36,421 nt of DNA, taken from NCBI GenBank assembly GCA_028822695.1, contig JAPKDA010000014.1, forward strand, positions 1 through 36,421. The letters are read 5' to 3'. A program made the position numbers and the translations under genes. The notes beneath the pieces are model-generated. The model saw nothing but the letters and a program-made list of their open reading frames with translations, was not told the origin of the DNA and did no database searches. The number at the start of each line of letters is the position of its first letter. The first letter of the stretch is position 1. Below, piece after piece: positions 8,720 to 17,292 of the stretch. The stretch is from Akkermansiaceae bacterium (GTDB taxonomy: Bacteria; Verrucomicrobiota; Verrucomicrobiia; Verrucomicrobiales; Akkermansiaceae).

Positions 8720-9298
8720 ATGAGACCCCCACGGATCGCGCTCTTCGGTGGCACCTTCGATCCGGTCCACCTCGGACACTCCTCCATCGCACAATCGGCT
8801 CTTGAAGAACTCGATCTCGACAAGGTCATCTTCATTCCCTGCCGCCAATCACCTCACAAGGAGGAGCAATCATTAGCCAACGAGGACGAGCGACTTGAGA
8901 TGCTTAATCTAGCCACCGCTGAGTTCCCTTGGGCCGAGATCAGCGAAGTCGAAACCTGCCTCCCCCCACCTTCCTATTCTTGGATGACCGCGGAGTGCAT
9001 GAAGGAAATTTTTTCCGACGCCCGAATGTTCTGGCTCATCGGCGAAGACCAATGGGACGTCATCGAAACGTGGAGCCGCCCTCACCACCTCGCCGACCTG
9101 GTTGAATTCGTCGTTCATCACCGCGGAGGCCACCCGGTCCCAAAACCCGGATTTCGGGCCCATTTCATCAAAGGAGACCACCCCGCCTCAGGAACCGCCA
9201 TCCGGAACGCAGCCCCAAGTAGCCTTGCCTCCGACTGGCTTCATCCTAATGTCGAACGTTTCATCCGCTCAAGCGGTCTATACGGGCGAGGAGATTAA
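8720..9298 (+). CDS. nadD: nicotinate-nucleotide adenylyltransferase
   Basis: Cytoplasmic enzyme joining nicotinate mononucleotide and ATP to give deamido-NAD in NAD synthesis. The 192-residue protein begins with the nucleotidyltransferase motif GGTFDPVHLGH (residues 9-19), has the NadD-typical FIPCRQSPHK, the region FWLIGEDQWDVIETW (usual form G-x-D), and the C-terminal SGTAIRN (usual form S-x-T-x-I-R). The size is near the family norm. The ATG follows scpA by 13 nt without a strong ribosome binding site, consistent with translation from a shared message. Confidence 0.95.
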   Translation: MRPPRIALFGGTFDPVHLGHSSIAQSALEELDLDKVIFIPCRQSPHKEEQSLANEDERLEMLNLATAEFPWAEISEVETCLPPPSYSWMTAECMKEIFSDARMFWLIGEDQWDVIETWSRPHHLADLVEFVVHHRGGHPVPKPGFRAHFIKGDHPASGTAIRNAAPSSLASDWLHPNVERFIRSSGLYGRGD

Positions 9299-9355
9299 CT
9301 TGCCGCGCCAACCTTCAAGCCCTAAAGTTATTGACAGCCCGCTGACCTCACGATC

Positions 9356-10108
9356 ATGACCATTCCAAAGAGCCTCCTTCCCCACCTCGCGATCCTCGCC
9401 CTGACTCCGACCCTGTCCGCCCAAGACGAGAATGCTCCCGTCCCGGAATGGCTGCAAAAACTAGAGAATCTCTCGCCAGAGGACAAAAAAACTTACGCTA
9501 CTACGCTTGGTGAAGGATCCCGTCTTTACAATCAGAAGCGGATCTTTGAAGCCCTCAATTCGGTCTACGACGCGGAGAGGATCTTCGCCCAGAACCCCGC
9601 AGCCCTGAACCTCAAAGGCGCTTGCTACGTCGAATTCCGCGACTTCACCCGCGCCAGAATCTACTTCGACGAGGCCGTTACACTCGCTCCCGACAACCCG
9701 AGCCTGCTCTTCAACTTGGTGGAAATGGACTTCGTCACCAGACAATGGGAATCCTGCCAAAAGCGAATCCAGGAACTGATCCCCCTCTTTTCTAAAGAGA
9801 ACATCCCCATGCTTCGTCTCCTAGAGTTCAAACTCATGCTCACCTACCTGAAAACCGATCAGGAAGACAAAGCCCGCGAACTCGCCGAGAAGTATGACTT
9901 CCTCGATGACAATCCCTACTACTACTACGCACAGGCCGCCATCTGCCACTACGATGGCAAAACAGAGAAGGCCGGCACTTGGATCAGCAGCGCCCAACGA
10001 GTCTTCCACGCCGCCACACTCGCACCTTGGCAGGACACCTTGATTGAATTCGGCTATATCAAATCCTTCCTTGGCGAAGGCCTCGAAGCGGGAGACCCCA
10101 TTGAATAA
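9356..10108 (+). CDS. exported TPR-repeat protein
   Basis: 250 residues with an N-terminal signal peptide (hydrophobic IPKSLLPHLAILALTPTLSA, cleavage probably at SAQ-DE). At least three tetratricopeptide-like helix pairs are visible: residues about 58-90, one with NPAALNLKGACYVEFRDFTR and one with APDNPSLLFNLVEMDFVTRQ. A Tyr-rich DDNPYYYYAQAA lies further on. The protein is probably periplasmic and mediates protein contacts; no catalytic motif is present and the partner is unknown. It ends 3 nt from the convergent deaminase gene. The start ATG has no obvious Shine-Dalgarno sequence. Confidence 0.75.
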   Translation: MTIPKSLLPHLAILALTPTLSAQDENAPVPEWLQKLENLSPEDKKTYATTLGEGSRLYNQKRIFEALNSVYDAERIFAQNPAALNLKGACYVEFRDFTRARIYFDEAVTLAPDNPSLLFNLVEMDFVTRQWESCQKRIQELIPLFSKENIPMLRLLEFKLMLTYLKTDQEDKARELAEKYDFLDDNPYYYYAQAAICHYDGKTEKAGTWISSAQRVFHAATLAPWQDTLIEFGYIKSFLGEGLEAGDPIE

Positions 10109-10111
10109 GCA

Positions 10112-10585
10112 TCAAGCGCCCCCTTGCTCCGCGGCACATTCAAAGCCACTCAGAGGGTACTCGCCCACCCGCTCGAATCGGATACCGTAAAGCTCGGCAA
10201 TCTCCGACGCGTGTGACTCGTGATAAACATCACGATAATACACCTCTTTGATCCCGTAGGCACAAAGGGTCTGCATGCATGAAGTGCAAGGCATCGTCGT
10301 GCTGGCCACCAACTTCGCCTCACCGCGGCGAAACAAGCTGCAAAGATTAATCTCCGCATGCAGCATGAACCGCTGCCGCTTATCTCGATCATCCCAAAAC
10401 TCCGCGGGAGGATCAAACCCTGGGGCAAGACCGTTGTAGGCAGTTCCGATCACCCGATTATCAAAATCCAACGCCACCGCGCCAACTTTCCGGAAAGGAT
10501 CTTCCGACCGCAGCGACGCCACATGGGCCAAGGACATCGCATACTCGGGAATCTGAACTCGCGCTTTACTCACGGCCTCAGTCAA
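10112..10585 (-). CDS. dCMP deaminase-family (cytidine/deoxycytidylate deaminase) protein
   Basis: 157 residues with the zinc-deaminase signature: HAE at 76-78 (His ligand and catalytic Glu) and PCTSC with Cys100 and Cys103 as the other ligands. The N-terminal RKVGAVALD and GTAYNGLAPG segments match the dCMP deaminase (ComEB-like) group, which makes dUMP from dCMP for thymidylate synthesis. The chosen start is a TTG with purine-rich GGAAGGGTAGGGA upstream; a later Met would cut into the first helix. The C-terminus lacks the usual second zinc site. Substrate assignment to dCMP is by family only. It is located between a convergent TPR gene and the DUF255 gene, 26 nt downstream of the latter. 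Confidence 0.8.
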   Translation of the reverse strand: MTEAVSKARVQIPEYAMSLAHVASLRSEDPFRKVGAVALDFDNRVIGTAYNGLAPGFDPPAEFWDDRDKRQRFMLHAEINLCSLFRRGEAKLVASTTMPCTSCMQTLCAYGIKEVYYRDVYHESHASEIAELYGIRFERVGEYPLSGFECAAEQGGA

Positions 10586-10611
10586 CCGTCCCTACCCTTC
10601 CGTGTCCAGTA

Positions 10612-12771
10612 TCACTCCTCCGCAGGAGCAGGATCCGGCATCAATAGCATTTTTCCCACTCTCGCCGCTTCGGTCTCAGGGAGTCGGCAGGCTTGTCCAA
10701 CACAGAGATAGGCCGTGGATTCCCCATCCTTGGCGGTCAGGCCAAGCGTGAACTCGTCCAAAGGCCCTTTGTTGCCAAGCACCACAAAGTTTCGCCGATA
10801 GCCACTCCACCCCACCTTCAACAGCAAATCCCGACCCTTGCCCTCGGTGAGCACAAGACGACTCGGCTTGGAGAGATCGAAATCGAGAGCCCGCAACCGC
10901 TCAGGAAGCGAAGAAGTGGACGCCCGGAACGTCGCCGCGGCGCCCTTCAAGGTCTTGCGCCCAACTTCCCTGAAATCATCGCGACCCAGCATCTCTCCCA
11001 ACACAAGAAACTCCACCGCACCCACCGACCCGGGAGTTGGGAGCGCCGAATCAAAATCGTCCTTCAAGCGCATCACGAGGTCCTTCCGCACCTCACCATC
11101 GTAGAATCCCCCATGCTCTTCGTCGTGGAACTTCTTCCGGGCACCTTCCGCCAAACGGATCGCCAGCTCCAAATACTCCTTCTCCAGAGTCATCTCATAC
11201 AGAACCCGACTTCCTCGCAGAAAATACAGATAACTCTCCGCTTGTTGACTGGTATCCCGCTCACCCTCCCGCCACCGGTGATACAACACGTCAGCTTTCT
11301 CGTCCCAAAGCTTGGCGACCACAAACCCATGAGCCTTCTTTGCCGCAGCGAGGTAGCGCGACTCATCCAACACCCGCCCCGCACGAGCCAAGGCAGCGAT
11401 CATCAGTCCGTTCCATGAAGCCAACACCTTGTCATCCGTCGCCGGGGGCACTCGCTTCAAACGCTCTGCCCGTAGCTTCTTCCTCCCACTGGCAAGCAAT
11501 GCCCCCTCGGCCTCTCCCAGCTTCTTTCCGGGATCCACCACACTCAAAATATTCTGATCCAAGAGCGGATCCGGATCGCTGTGATCCACAAAATTTCCCT
11601 TCGGGGTCACCCCAAACCGTGCCTTCACCACCGCAAACTCCTCTTCACTGAGGAGCGACTTCAACTGCGCCTCCGTCCAACAAAAACACTTACCTTCCTT
11701 TCCCTCACTTCCCGCATCTTGCGCACTCCAGAATCCACCCTCCTCATGCGTGAGATCGCGCAACACATACTCCGCAATTTCCTCTGCCACCCGCCGGAAC
11801 TCATCATCACCGCTCAACAACCAAGCGTCCAAATACACATCGATCAGTTGAGCCTGATCGTAGAGCATCTTTTCAAAATGCGGCACCAACCATTCGGCAT
11901 CGACCGAATAACGATGAAACCCTCCCATCAGCTGGTCGTAGATCCCGCCGTGCATCATCTTGCGACAGGTCATGAAAGCGAACTCCTTCGCCTTCTGATC
12001 TCCACAACGCATGAGAAACCTCAAGTGGGAAGGCTGCGGAAACTTCGGACCCGTTGGTCCACCCCAACCTCCCTTGGTTTGATCCCCATTCTCCAGGAGG
12101 TCCGCAACCGCGGTGTTCAAAACCTCCCCGGTCAAGGCGCCCTCCTCAGCGCCCTTCTTCTCCTGCTCCTTTAAAAACTCCTGCAGCCTGTCGTAGCTCT
12201 CGCTCGCCGTCCCCCGAACCTTATCACCGTCCTCCCGCCACAATTTCTCCAAATGCTGGAGGATCTCCAGGAAACCTGACCGACCACCCCTGTCCCGCGG
12301 CGGAAAGTAAGTCCCCCCGAAAAATGGCTTTAAATCAGCCGTCAAAAACATGTTCAACGGCCAGCCACCCCCTTGCCCACTCATCGCCTGATACGTGGTC
12401 ATATAGACTCGATCCACATCCGGCCGCTCCTCCCGGTCCAGCTTCACAGGAATGAAATGGGCATTCAAAAATTTCGCAATCTCCTCATCCTCAAATGATT
12501 CCCTCTCCATGACGTGACACCAGTGGCAGGTCGAGTAACCCACGCTCAACAAGATCGGCTTCTGCTCCTTCCGAGCCCGTTCAAACGCCTCCTCGCCCCA
12601 AGGATACCAATCCACTGGGTTATAGGCATGCTGCAGCAAATATGGGGATTTCTCGTCCAAAAGCCGATTCGCCTTCTTCCCCTCCTTCTTCCCCTCCTCG
12701 GCCCCCAAGGCCTCGCCTCCCACCACCGCCAGATACATAGCCAGTCCAAATACTGTAAAACAAAGTCTCAT
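10612..12771 (-). CDS. thioredoxin domain-containing protein, YyaL/SPATA20 (DUF255) family
   Basis: From the ATG at 12771 the protein has 719 residues and starts with a signal-like segment ([20 protein letters not shown]); a TTG 36 nt upstream would extend it without benefit. The N-terminal third is a thioredoxin-like DUF255 domain with [20 protein letters not shown] (Cys82, Cys85), [11 protein letters not shown] and [25 protein letters not shown] split over the family-typical block. The C-terminal two thirds form an alpha/alpha six-barrel reminiscent of N-acylglucosamine epimerases/glycosidases ([19 protein letters not shown]). Family members are widespread and their activity is not well established. 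Here the signal sequence suggests export. It lies 26 nt upstream of the deaminase gene on the same strand. Confidence 0.9.
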   Translation of the reverse strand: MRLCFTVFGLAMYLAVVGGEALGAEEGKKEGKKANRLLDEKSPYLLQHAYNPVDWYPWGEEAFERARKEQKPILLSVGYSTCHWCHVMERESFEDEEIAKFLNAHFIPVKLDREERPDVDRVYMTTYQAMSGQGGGWPLNMFLTADLKPFFGGTYFPPRDRGGRSGFLEILQHLEKLWREDGDKVRGTASESYDRLQEFLKEQEKKGAEEGALTGEVLNTAVADLLENGDQTKGGWGGPTGPKFPQPSHLRFLMRCGDQKAKEFAFMTCRKMMHGGIYDQLMGGFHRYSVDAEWLVPHFEKMLYDQAQLIDVYLDAWLLSGDDEFRRVAEEIAEYVLRDLTHEEGGFWSAQDAGSEGKEGKCFCWTEAQLKSLLSEEEFAVVKARFGVTPKGNFVDHSDPDPLLDQNILSVVDPGKKLGEAEGALLASGRKKLRAERLKRVPPATDDKVLASWNGLMIAALARAGRVLDESRYLAAAKKAHGFVVAKLWDEKADVLYHRWREGERDTSQQAESYLYFLRGSRVLYEMTLEKEYLELAIRLAEGARKKFHDEEHGGFYDGEVRKDLVMRLKDDFDSALPTPGSVGAVEFLVLGEMLGRDDFREVGRKTLKGAAATFRASTSSLPERLRALDFDLSKPSRLVLTEGKGRDLLLKVGWSGYRRNFVVLGNKGPLDEFTLGLTAKDGESTAYLCVGQACRLPETEAARVGKMLLMPDPAPAEE

Positions 12772-12939
12772 TGTTCGCAACGCTAGGTCCTCATCCTGCA
12801 ACGACAACGTGGGATTTTCTCAATCTTCCTCATTGGGTCTGATTGTTAATAACTTTGCCGAATCTAGATCGCTGTATATCAGCCACTTACGAAAAAGTTA
12901 GGGAATGTTCGAGCGCTTCTCCCGCTTAGGGGTCTGATT

Positions 12940-13070
12940 CCTCTGATAGCCGCGACGAAAGTTGCAGTTTTCAAGCAAGGGTGAACAGCAGTTGTCAGCT
13001 TTGCATCGCTATTGTAGCGTGTTGAGGTTGATGAACTACGGCGCTGAGGGTGAAAGCCCTCAGCGCTTTC
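12940..13070 (+). ncRNA. possible small RNA of unknown family
   Basis: No gene precedes the terminator-like hairpin at 13041-13066 on the plus strand, because the neighbouring gene on the left is transcribed away from it. A plus-strand transcript starting in or just after the AT-rich block around 12840-12900 and ending after the hairpin would be about 100-200 nt. It would contain the small hairpin at 13007-13019. It does not resemble tmRNA, 6S, SRP or RNase P RNA in any segment that I can recognise. Boundaries are guesses; the alternative is a leader region of the downstream gene with an attenuator. Confidence 0.25.
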
Positions 13071-13075
13071 CTTTA
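13041..13075 (+). terminator. intrinsic terminator-like stem-loop
   Basis: A perfect 10-bp stem (GCGCTGAGGG pairs with CCCTCAGCGC) with a 6-nt loop TGAAAG spans 13041-13066, followed on the plus strand by TTTCCTTTA. No T-run exists on the other side, so it would act only for plus-strand transcription. The T-tract is interrupted by two C residues, so efficiency is uncertain. Confidence 0.55.
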
Positions 13076-13223
13076 CCCCCAATCCCCTCCCACGGACCCT
13101 TCGGGAAAATTCTTCACTTTCTTGGCCTCTTCAAGTCCCTCCGCGCTTGATGCTTGCCACTTCCCTGCTTAACTACCGCCTCCTCGCGGCAAAGCTGCGG
13201 GTTCAGACCTCTATCTTCCCATC

Positions 13224-14924
13224 ATGCTCTCAAATATCCGGAAATACACGGGCCTCATGTTCGCGGTCCTCATCCTCCTCTTTGTCGGCCTTGTCTTCCT
13301 CCAGTCCGGGAGCAACAAACAAGGCTCCGGTTCAGGCCCGGTCATCGTCGAAATCGATGGTCGCGGCTATCCCAAGGAAGACTTCGATCGGAAATCCACC
13401 AGCCCTCTTCGCCTTCTCACGGACCTCGGCGACTACCGGCGCACCAGCTTCCAGGGCTACTCTGCCGTCAATCAATACCTCTATCAGGTCGCCAGCCCGG
13501 CCTCCGGAAATCCAAACGAGCACGACCCTCGTCTCTTCCTCATCAATCGACTCATCATCCAACAAACGGCAAAGGACCTCGGCCTCCATCCCTCCGTCGC
13601 TGAAATCGAAAAATTCGTCCGCGAACGGATCTTCGTAAATCAGGACCAAACCTTCAATGCCGAGGGCTACACAAAATACATCAAGAAGGATCTCCCCCGC
13701 CTTGGCATGAGCGTCAAGGACATGAACGATGTCCTTAGCGAAATCCTGGTCCTCGAGCGCCTCCAGGACATCCTCGGTTCGGGCCTTACCGCCTCCCGGG
13801 ACAGCGTCGAGGAAAACATCGCGGATACCCAGCAAGAGATCAGCTACAAGATCGTCGCCTTCCCAGCCAGCAAGCACGAAGCTGAGGAGAGCCCCACCGA
13901 TGAGGAAGTGAAAACCTACTGGGAAGAAAACCGCGGACGTTACCTCTCCGAAGAAAAACGCCGCGTCAGCTACATCATCGGCAAACCCGACTTCGATGCC
14001 CTCCTTGAGAAAAAGAAAGCAACGGCCGCAGCCGAACCCGCCGCAGAGGATGCACCAACCGCCGAAGGAGAAACTCCCGCCGCAGGCGACATCCCCGAAA
14101 CCCCCGAGGAAGAAGTCGTCCTCAGCAACGAGGAAAACGACAACGCAATTATGGCGGAGGGTGTCCGCATCGATCACCTCTGGGAACAACTGCGCCAGGA
14201 CGATGGGAACGGATTCGAAGAAAAATCCGTCGCGGACTCCTACGAATTCAAGACCACCAAGCTCTTCACCAAAAACACCTGCCCACCTGAATTCCGAACC
14301 GCCACCCAGGGAATCAAGCGCAGCCGTGCCGTGGACATCATCTTTGAAGCCTCCATCGGCACCAAGCCGATGGACGCCATCAGCGACGCCCACCGCCTCG
14401 GCGCCGACCAATGGTTTGTCTTCCGTATCGACGAAGTCATCGAAGCCAAGGAACTCGAGTTCGAAGAGGCCAAGAATGAAGCCAACCTCGACCTCGTTCA
14501 GGAGCGTGCCCGCACCAAGATGGTCGAGGTCGCCGAAGCCGCTCGGACCAAACTTCTTGCGGCCATTGCTGGCGGCAAGTCCTTCGACGACGCGGCCAAA
14601 GAGCAGGGGCTCGAACCCGTCAGCCGCGACGCAGTCAAACGTGACACTCGCACACCTGGCGAACCAACTCCTCAAGAGATTTTCAATCTCGCCTCCAAGG
14701 TCAATCCTGGCGAGACCTCGGAAATCCTGACCCAGAACAACGACACCCGCAGCGTTTACCGCGCCCTCTTCGTTCATGTCGATAAACGTGAGTTGGTCGA
14801 AACCGCCACCGAATCAGCCGCTGTCGATCAGGCCCTCAGCCAGGCCAACAACACCTACCGTCGGATCGCCCTCCAAAACTGGCTGGCTCAGAAATACCAA
14901 CAGGCCGGCGTGGTCATTCCCTAG
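13224..14924 (+). CDS. PpiD/SurA-like membrane-anchored periplasmic folding factor
   Basis: 566 residues. The N-terminus MLSNIRKYTGLMFAVLILLF is typical of PpiD: a short cytoplasmic basic part and one transmembrane anchor (about 9-27), with the rest in the periplasm. A SurA_N-like helical region follows (DPRLFLINRLIIQQTAKDLG; EIEKFVRERIF; SDEE-like PTDEEVKTYWEENRGRY). The middle carries an Ala/Pro/Glu-rich low-complexity insertion (about 265-300). A recognisable PPIC-type parvulin domain is not obvious; the segment KSFDDAAKEQGLE resembles the end of one. It may therefore be a chaperone more than a proline isomerase. A TPR gene starts 6 nt after the stop and metG follows, suggesting an operon. 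Confidence 0.75.
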   Translation: MLSNIRKYTGLMFAVLILLFVGLVFLQSGSNKQGSGSGPVIVEIDGRGYPKEDFDRKSTSPLRLLTDLGDYRRTSFQGYSAVNQYLYQVASPASGNPNEHDPRLFLINRLIIQQTAKDLGLHPSVAEIEKFVRERIFVNQDQTFNAEGYTKYIKKDLPRLGMSVKDMNDVLSEILVLERLQDILGSGLTASRDSVEENIADTQQEISYKIVAFPASKHEAEESPTDEEVKTYWEENRGRYLSEEKRRVSYIIGKPDFDALLEKKKATAAAEPAAEDAPTAEGETPAAGDIPETPEEEVVLSNEENDNAIMAEGVRIDHLWEQLRQDDGNGFEEKSVADSYEFKTTKLFTKNTCPPEFRTATQGIKRSRAVDIIFEASIGTKPMDAISDAHRLGADQWFVFRIDEVIEAKELEFEEAKNEANLDLVQERARTKMVEVAEAARTKLLAAIAGGKSFDDAAKEQGLEPVSRDAVKRDTRTPGEPTPQEIFNLASKVNPGETSEILTQNNDTRSVYRALFVHVDKRELVETATESAAVDQALSQANNTYRRIALQNWLAQKYQQAGVVIP

Positions 14925-14930
14925 GCCGGA

Positions 14931-15284
14931 ATGAGTTCAGATACCCCGACGCGTGACGACCTCTTCGACGAGGCCAACACCCACCTTGCCATCGGGGATT
15001 TCGACACCGCTGTGGAAGGCTATCGCGCCAGCGTCGAACTCGACCCGCTGTTCTTCGATGGCTGGCACGCCCTCGGCATGTCCCTTATGAAGCTCGACCG
15101 CATCAAGGAAGCCATCGGCTGCGGACTCCAGGCCACAACTCTCCGTCCCAACGACCTCCTCGCCTGGACATCGCTCTCCCAAATGTACGTCCAAGATCAC
15201 CAAATCGCCGAAGCCGAGGAGGCCAAGGGAAACGCCCGGATCCTCTCCCTCGGGGGGCGAGTCGATCGCAACGCCGACTCTTGA
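14931..15284 (+). CDS. small TPR-repeat protein
   Basis: 117 residues made almost entirely of three tetratricopeptide repeats (about 9-42, 43-76 and 77-110), with the signature spacing of A-x-x-x-G-x-x-x-x-A: for example ANTHLAIGDFDTAVEGYRAS and WHALGMSLMKLDRIKEAIGC. There is no signal peptide, so it is probably cytoplasmic and a protein-binding scaffold. The ATG lies 6 nt after the stop of the PpiD-like gene, implying translational coupling; metG follows after 64 nt. The partner is unknown. Confidence 0.8.
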   Translation: MSSDTPTRDDLFDEANTHLAIGDFDTAVEGYRASVELDPLFFDGWHALGMSLMKLDRIKEAIGCGLQATTLRPNDLLAWTSLSQMYVQDHQIAEAEEAKGNARILSLGGRVDRNADS

Positions 15285-15348
15285 TCGCGCCGACGCCTTC
15301 GGCAATACTACCGCCACCCCCAACACTTTCCCAGACGACGACCTCACC

Positions 15349-16923
15349 ATGAGCAAGGATTACTTCATCACCACTGCTATCGACTACCCCAACGGCGCCC
15401 CACACATTGGACATGCCTACGAGAAGGTTCTCGCCGATGTCATCACTCGTTATCGGCGCATCAAGGGCCAGCAAGTTTACTTCCTCACCGGCGTCGACCA
15501 GCACGGGCAAAAGATGCAACAGACTGCCGAGAAGGAAGGTGTCAATGTTGCCACCCTCGCCAAACGCAATACGAAAAAGTTCGTCAAGCTCTGGGAAACG
15601 CTCGGCGTCCAATACGACGGGTGGGCCGAAACCACTGCCGCGGAACACAAACATTGTGTCCAAGCTATCCTCACCGATCTCCACGCGAAAGGCCAACTCT
15701 ACAAGAAGGGCTACAAGGGGTTCTACTCCGTCCGGCAGGAGCAATACCTCACCGAGAAGGATCGTGGACCCGACGGAAACTTCGGCGATGAATGGGGCGA
15801 GGTCGTCGAACTTGAGGAGGAGAATTGGTACTTCAAACTCTCCGAGCACGCCGCGTGGCTGAAAAGCACAGTAGAATCCGGCGCCTTCGGAATCCTTCCC
15901 GACTTCAAGAAAGTCGAAGTCATCAACGCCATCGAACGAGCCGCCGATACCGACCTCTGCATCTCTCGACCGAAGGCCCGCCTCCGCTGGGGCATTGAGT
16001 TCCCCTTCGATCCGGACTTCGTGACCTACGTCTGGTTCGACGCACTCATCAACTACATCTCCTTCGCCGGATATCGGAAGGCGGACGGATCATCCCTCCC
16101 CGACTTCGACTCTCTCTGGCCCGCCGACGCCCACGTCATCGGCAAAGACATCCTCGTCCCCGCACACTCCATCTACTGGCCCTGCATGCTCCACGCCATG
16201 GGCTTCTCCGATGAGCAAATGCCCACCCTCCTAGTCCACGGTTGGTGGAACATCAAAAGCCAGACTGGCGAGGAAGAGAAGATGTCCAAATCCCTCGGAA
16301 ACGTCGTCGACCCTGCGGAAATCGCCGAGAAATTCGGCGTCGACGCCCTCCGCTACTACCTCGTCCGCGACATCCACAGCGGGAAAGACAGCGCCTTCGA
16401 CCTGTCCCGCGTCATCATGCTCTTCAACACCGAGCTCGCCAACGATCTCGGAAACCTGCTCAACCGCTCCCTCACCCTCACCAAACGGGCTCCACTGCGG
16501 GTCACCGACTACGAGGACGAGGAAACCCAAGCCCTCCGAAAGTCCCTCGCCGAGTCCGCCGCCAGATATCAGGAGTCCATGGATCGCTATGAGATCTCCA
16601 TCGCCCTCGGCGCCATCAACGCTCACGTCGTGCACTGCAACGGCTTTCTGGAGCGGAATCAACCTTGGTCACTCGCCAAAGATGAGAGCCAGGCCGATCG
16701 CCTCGCAGCCTGCCTCTATCACACCTGCGAGTCCTGCGTTCATCTCGCCATCCTTCTCGGCCCCATCCTCCCCGCGGCGTCCGAGAAGATCCTTGGACAA
16801 CTCCGCTTTGCCCCCGAACAGAAACTGGCCTTGGCCGACCTCAAATGGGGACTCCTCAAAGACGGCCACGACACCGGCAAACCAAAGCCCGTCTTCCCCC
16901 GCATCATCATCGAGGAGGAATAG
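15349..16923 (+). CDS. metG: methionine--tRNA ligase
   Basis: Cytoplasmic class I synthetase that charges initiator and elongator tRNA-Met. The 524 residues contain the HIGH motif at 19-22 (APHIGHAYEKVLAD), the GVDQHGQK block, the WFDALINYISFAGY methionine-pocket region, HVIGKDILVPAHSIYWP and KMSKSLGN at 311-318. The connective peptide GFYSVRQEQYL has no cysteine pairs, so this is the zinc-free form. The C-terminal EMAPII-like tRNA-binding domain found in longer MetRS proteins is absent, making it a short form. A 369-bp stretch without genes follows the stop. Confidence 0.97.
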   Translation: MSKDYFITTAIDYPNGAPHIGHAYEKVLADVITRYRRIKGQQVYFLTGVDQHGQKMQQTAEKEGVNVATLAKRNTKKFVKLWETLGVQYDGWAETTAAEHKHCVQAILTDLHAKGQLYKKGYKGFYSVRQEQYLTEKDRGPDGNFGDEWGEVVELEEENWYFKLSEHAAWLKSTVESGAFGILPDFKKVEVINAIERAADTDLCISRPKARLRWGIEFPFDPDFVTYVWFDALINYISFAGYRKADGSSLPDFDSLWPADAHVIGKDILVPAHSIYWPCMLHAMGFSDEQMPTLLVHGWWNIKSQTGEEEKMSKSLGNVVDPAEIAEKFGVDALRYYLVRDIHSGKDSAFDLSRVIMLFNTELANDLGNLLNRSLTLTKRAPLRVTDYEDEETQALRKSLAESAARYQESMDRYEISIALGAINAHVVHCNGFLERNQPWSLAKDESQADRLAACLYHTCESCVHLAILLGPILPAASEKILGQLRFAPEQKLALADLKWGLLKDGHDTGKPKPVFPRIIIEEE

Positions 16924-17292
16924 CACCCGTGGCATGAAACCAGGGGAGCGGCTGCGTCCCGCCGCCGTCAACACCCCGTCTCGCCTCAGCGAGCACTTCC
17001 CTCCCACTCTCCCTTGGCCTCCGCACCCCTCACAAATCTCATGCCGCCTACAAACACCGCTCCAGCGGACTCCTCCCACTTCAAACTTCAAAAATCATCA
17101 AGCAATCAGAGGATGGAAGGCGGCCATGATTTCTGAATTCTGAATCGGGAAGTCGCAGAGCGTTGGGTCTCTTGGATTCTGAAGTGGTCCGTGACCTTGG
17201 GCCGAAGATTTCGAATTGCCTCCCGCCGTTTTTGCGCTGCTGACGGAAGACTTCTTGACGGTCCCGTCCCCCTGTTTGACTACCGCTCTGCC
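16924..17292. other. 369-bp intergenic region, convergent between metG and gspF
   Basis: No coding frame with protein-like features, tRNA or strong inverted repeat is visible. The stretch holds several short TTCTGAA/TTCAAACTTC-like repetitions around 17085-17185, but no regular array. As a convergent junction it should contain terminators for both sides; I find no hairpin with a T-run. Confidence 0.5.

Larger units (their letters stand above)
12772..13223. other. 452-bp gene-free region with AT-rich block and a terminator-like hairpin
   Basis: This gap separates the minus-strand DUF255 gene from the plus-strand PpiD-like gene, so both promoters should lie here. Bases about 12840-12900 are clearly richer in A/T than the surroundings. 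Within them TTGTTA (12844) and TATATC-like elements could be promoter boxes, but no good pair is present. A strong stem-loop lies at 13041-13066 and a smaller one (CGCTA-TTG-TAGCG) at 13007-13019. A 67-codon open frame on the minus strand here has no protein-like features. Confidence 0.5.

Noticed and set aside
9331-9336. TTGACA as a -35 box for the TPR gene
   Set aside because: Only 20 nt before the ATG and no -10 element at a suitable distance.
12928-13070. tmRNA or other known structural RNA (the GGGGTCTGATTCC at 12929 first suggested it)
   Set aside because: No tRNA-like 3' end with TTCGAATCC and CCA, no tag-peptide frame; the similarity is limited to a few bases.
12879-13082. 67-codon minus-strand frame in the gene-free region
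   Set aside because: Ser/Arg/Thr-rich without pattern, overlaps the terminator hairpin, and has no ribosome binding site.
13332-14777. 481-codon open frame on the minus strand antisense to the PpiD-like gene
   Set aside because: Its composition is Val/Gly/Glu/Asp-rich without motifs, as expected from the mirror frame of a GC-rich gene; the plus-strand protein has clear family features.
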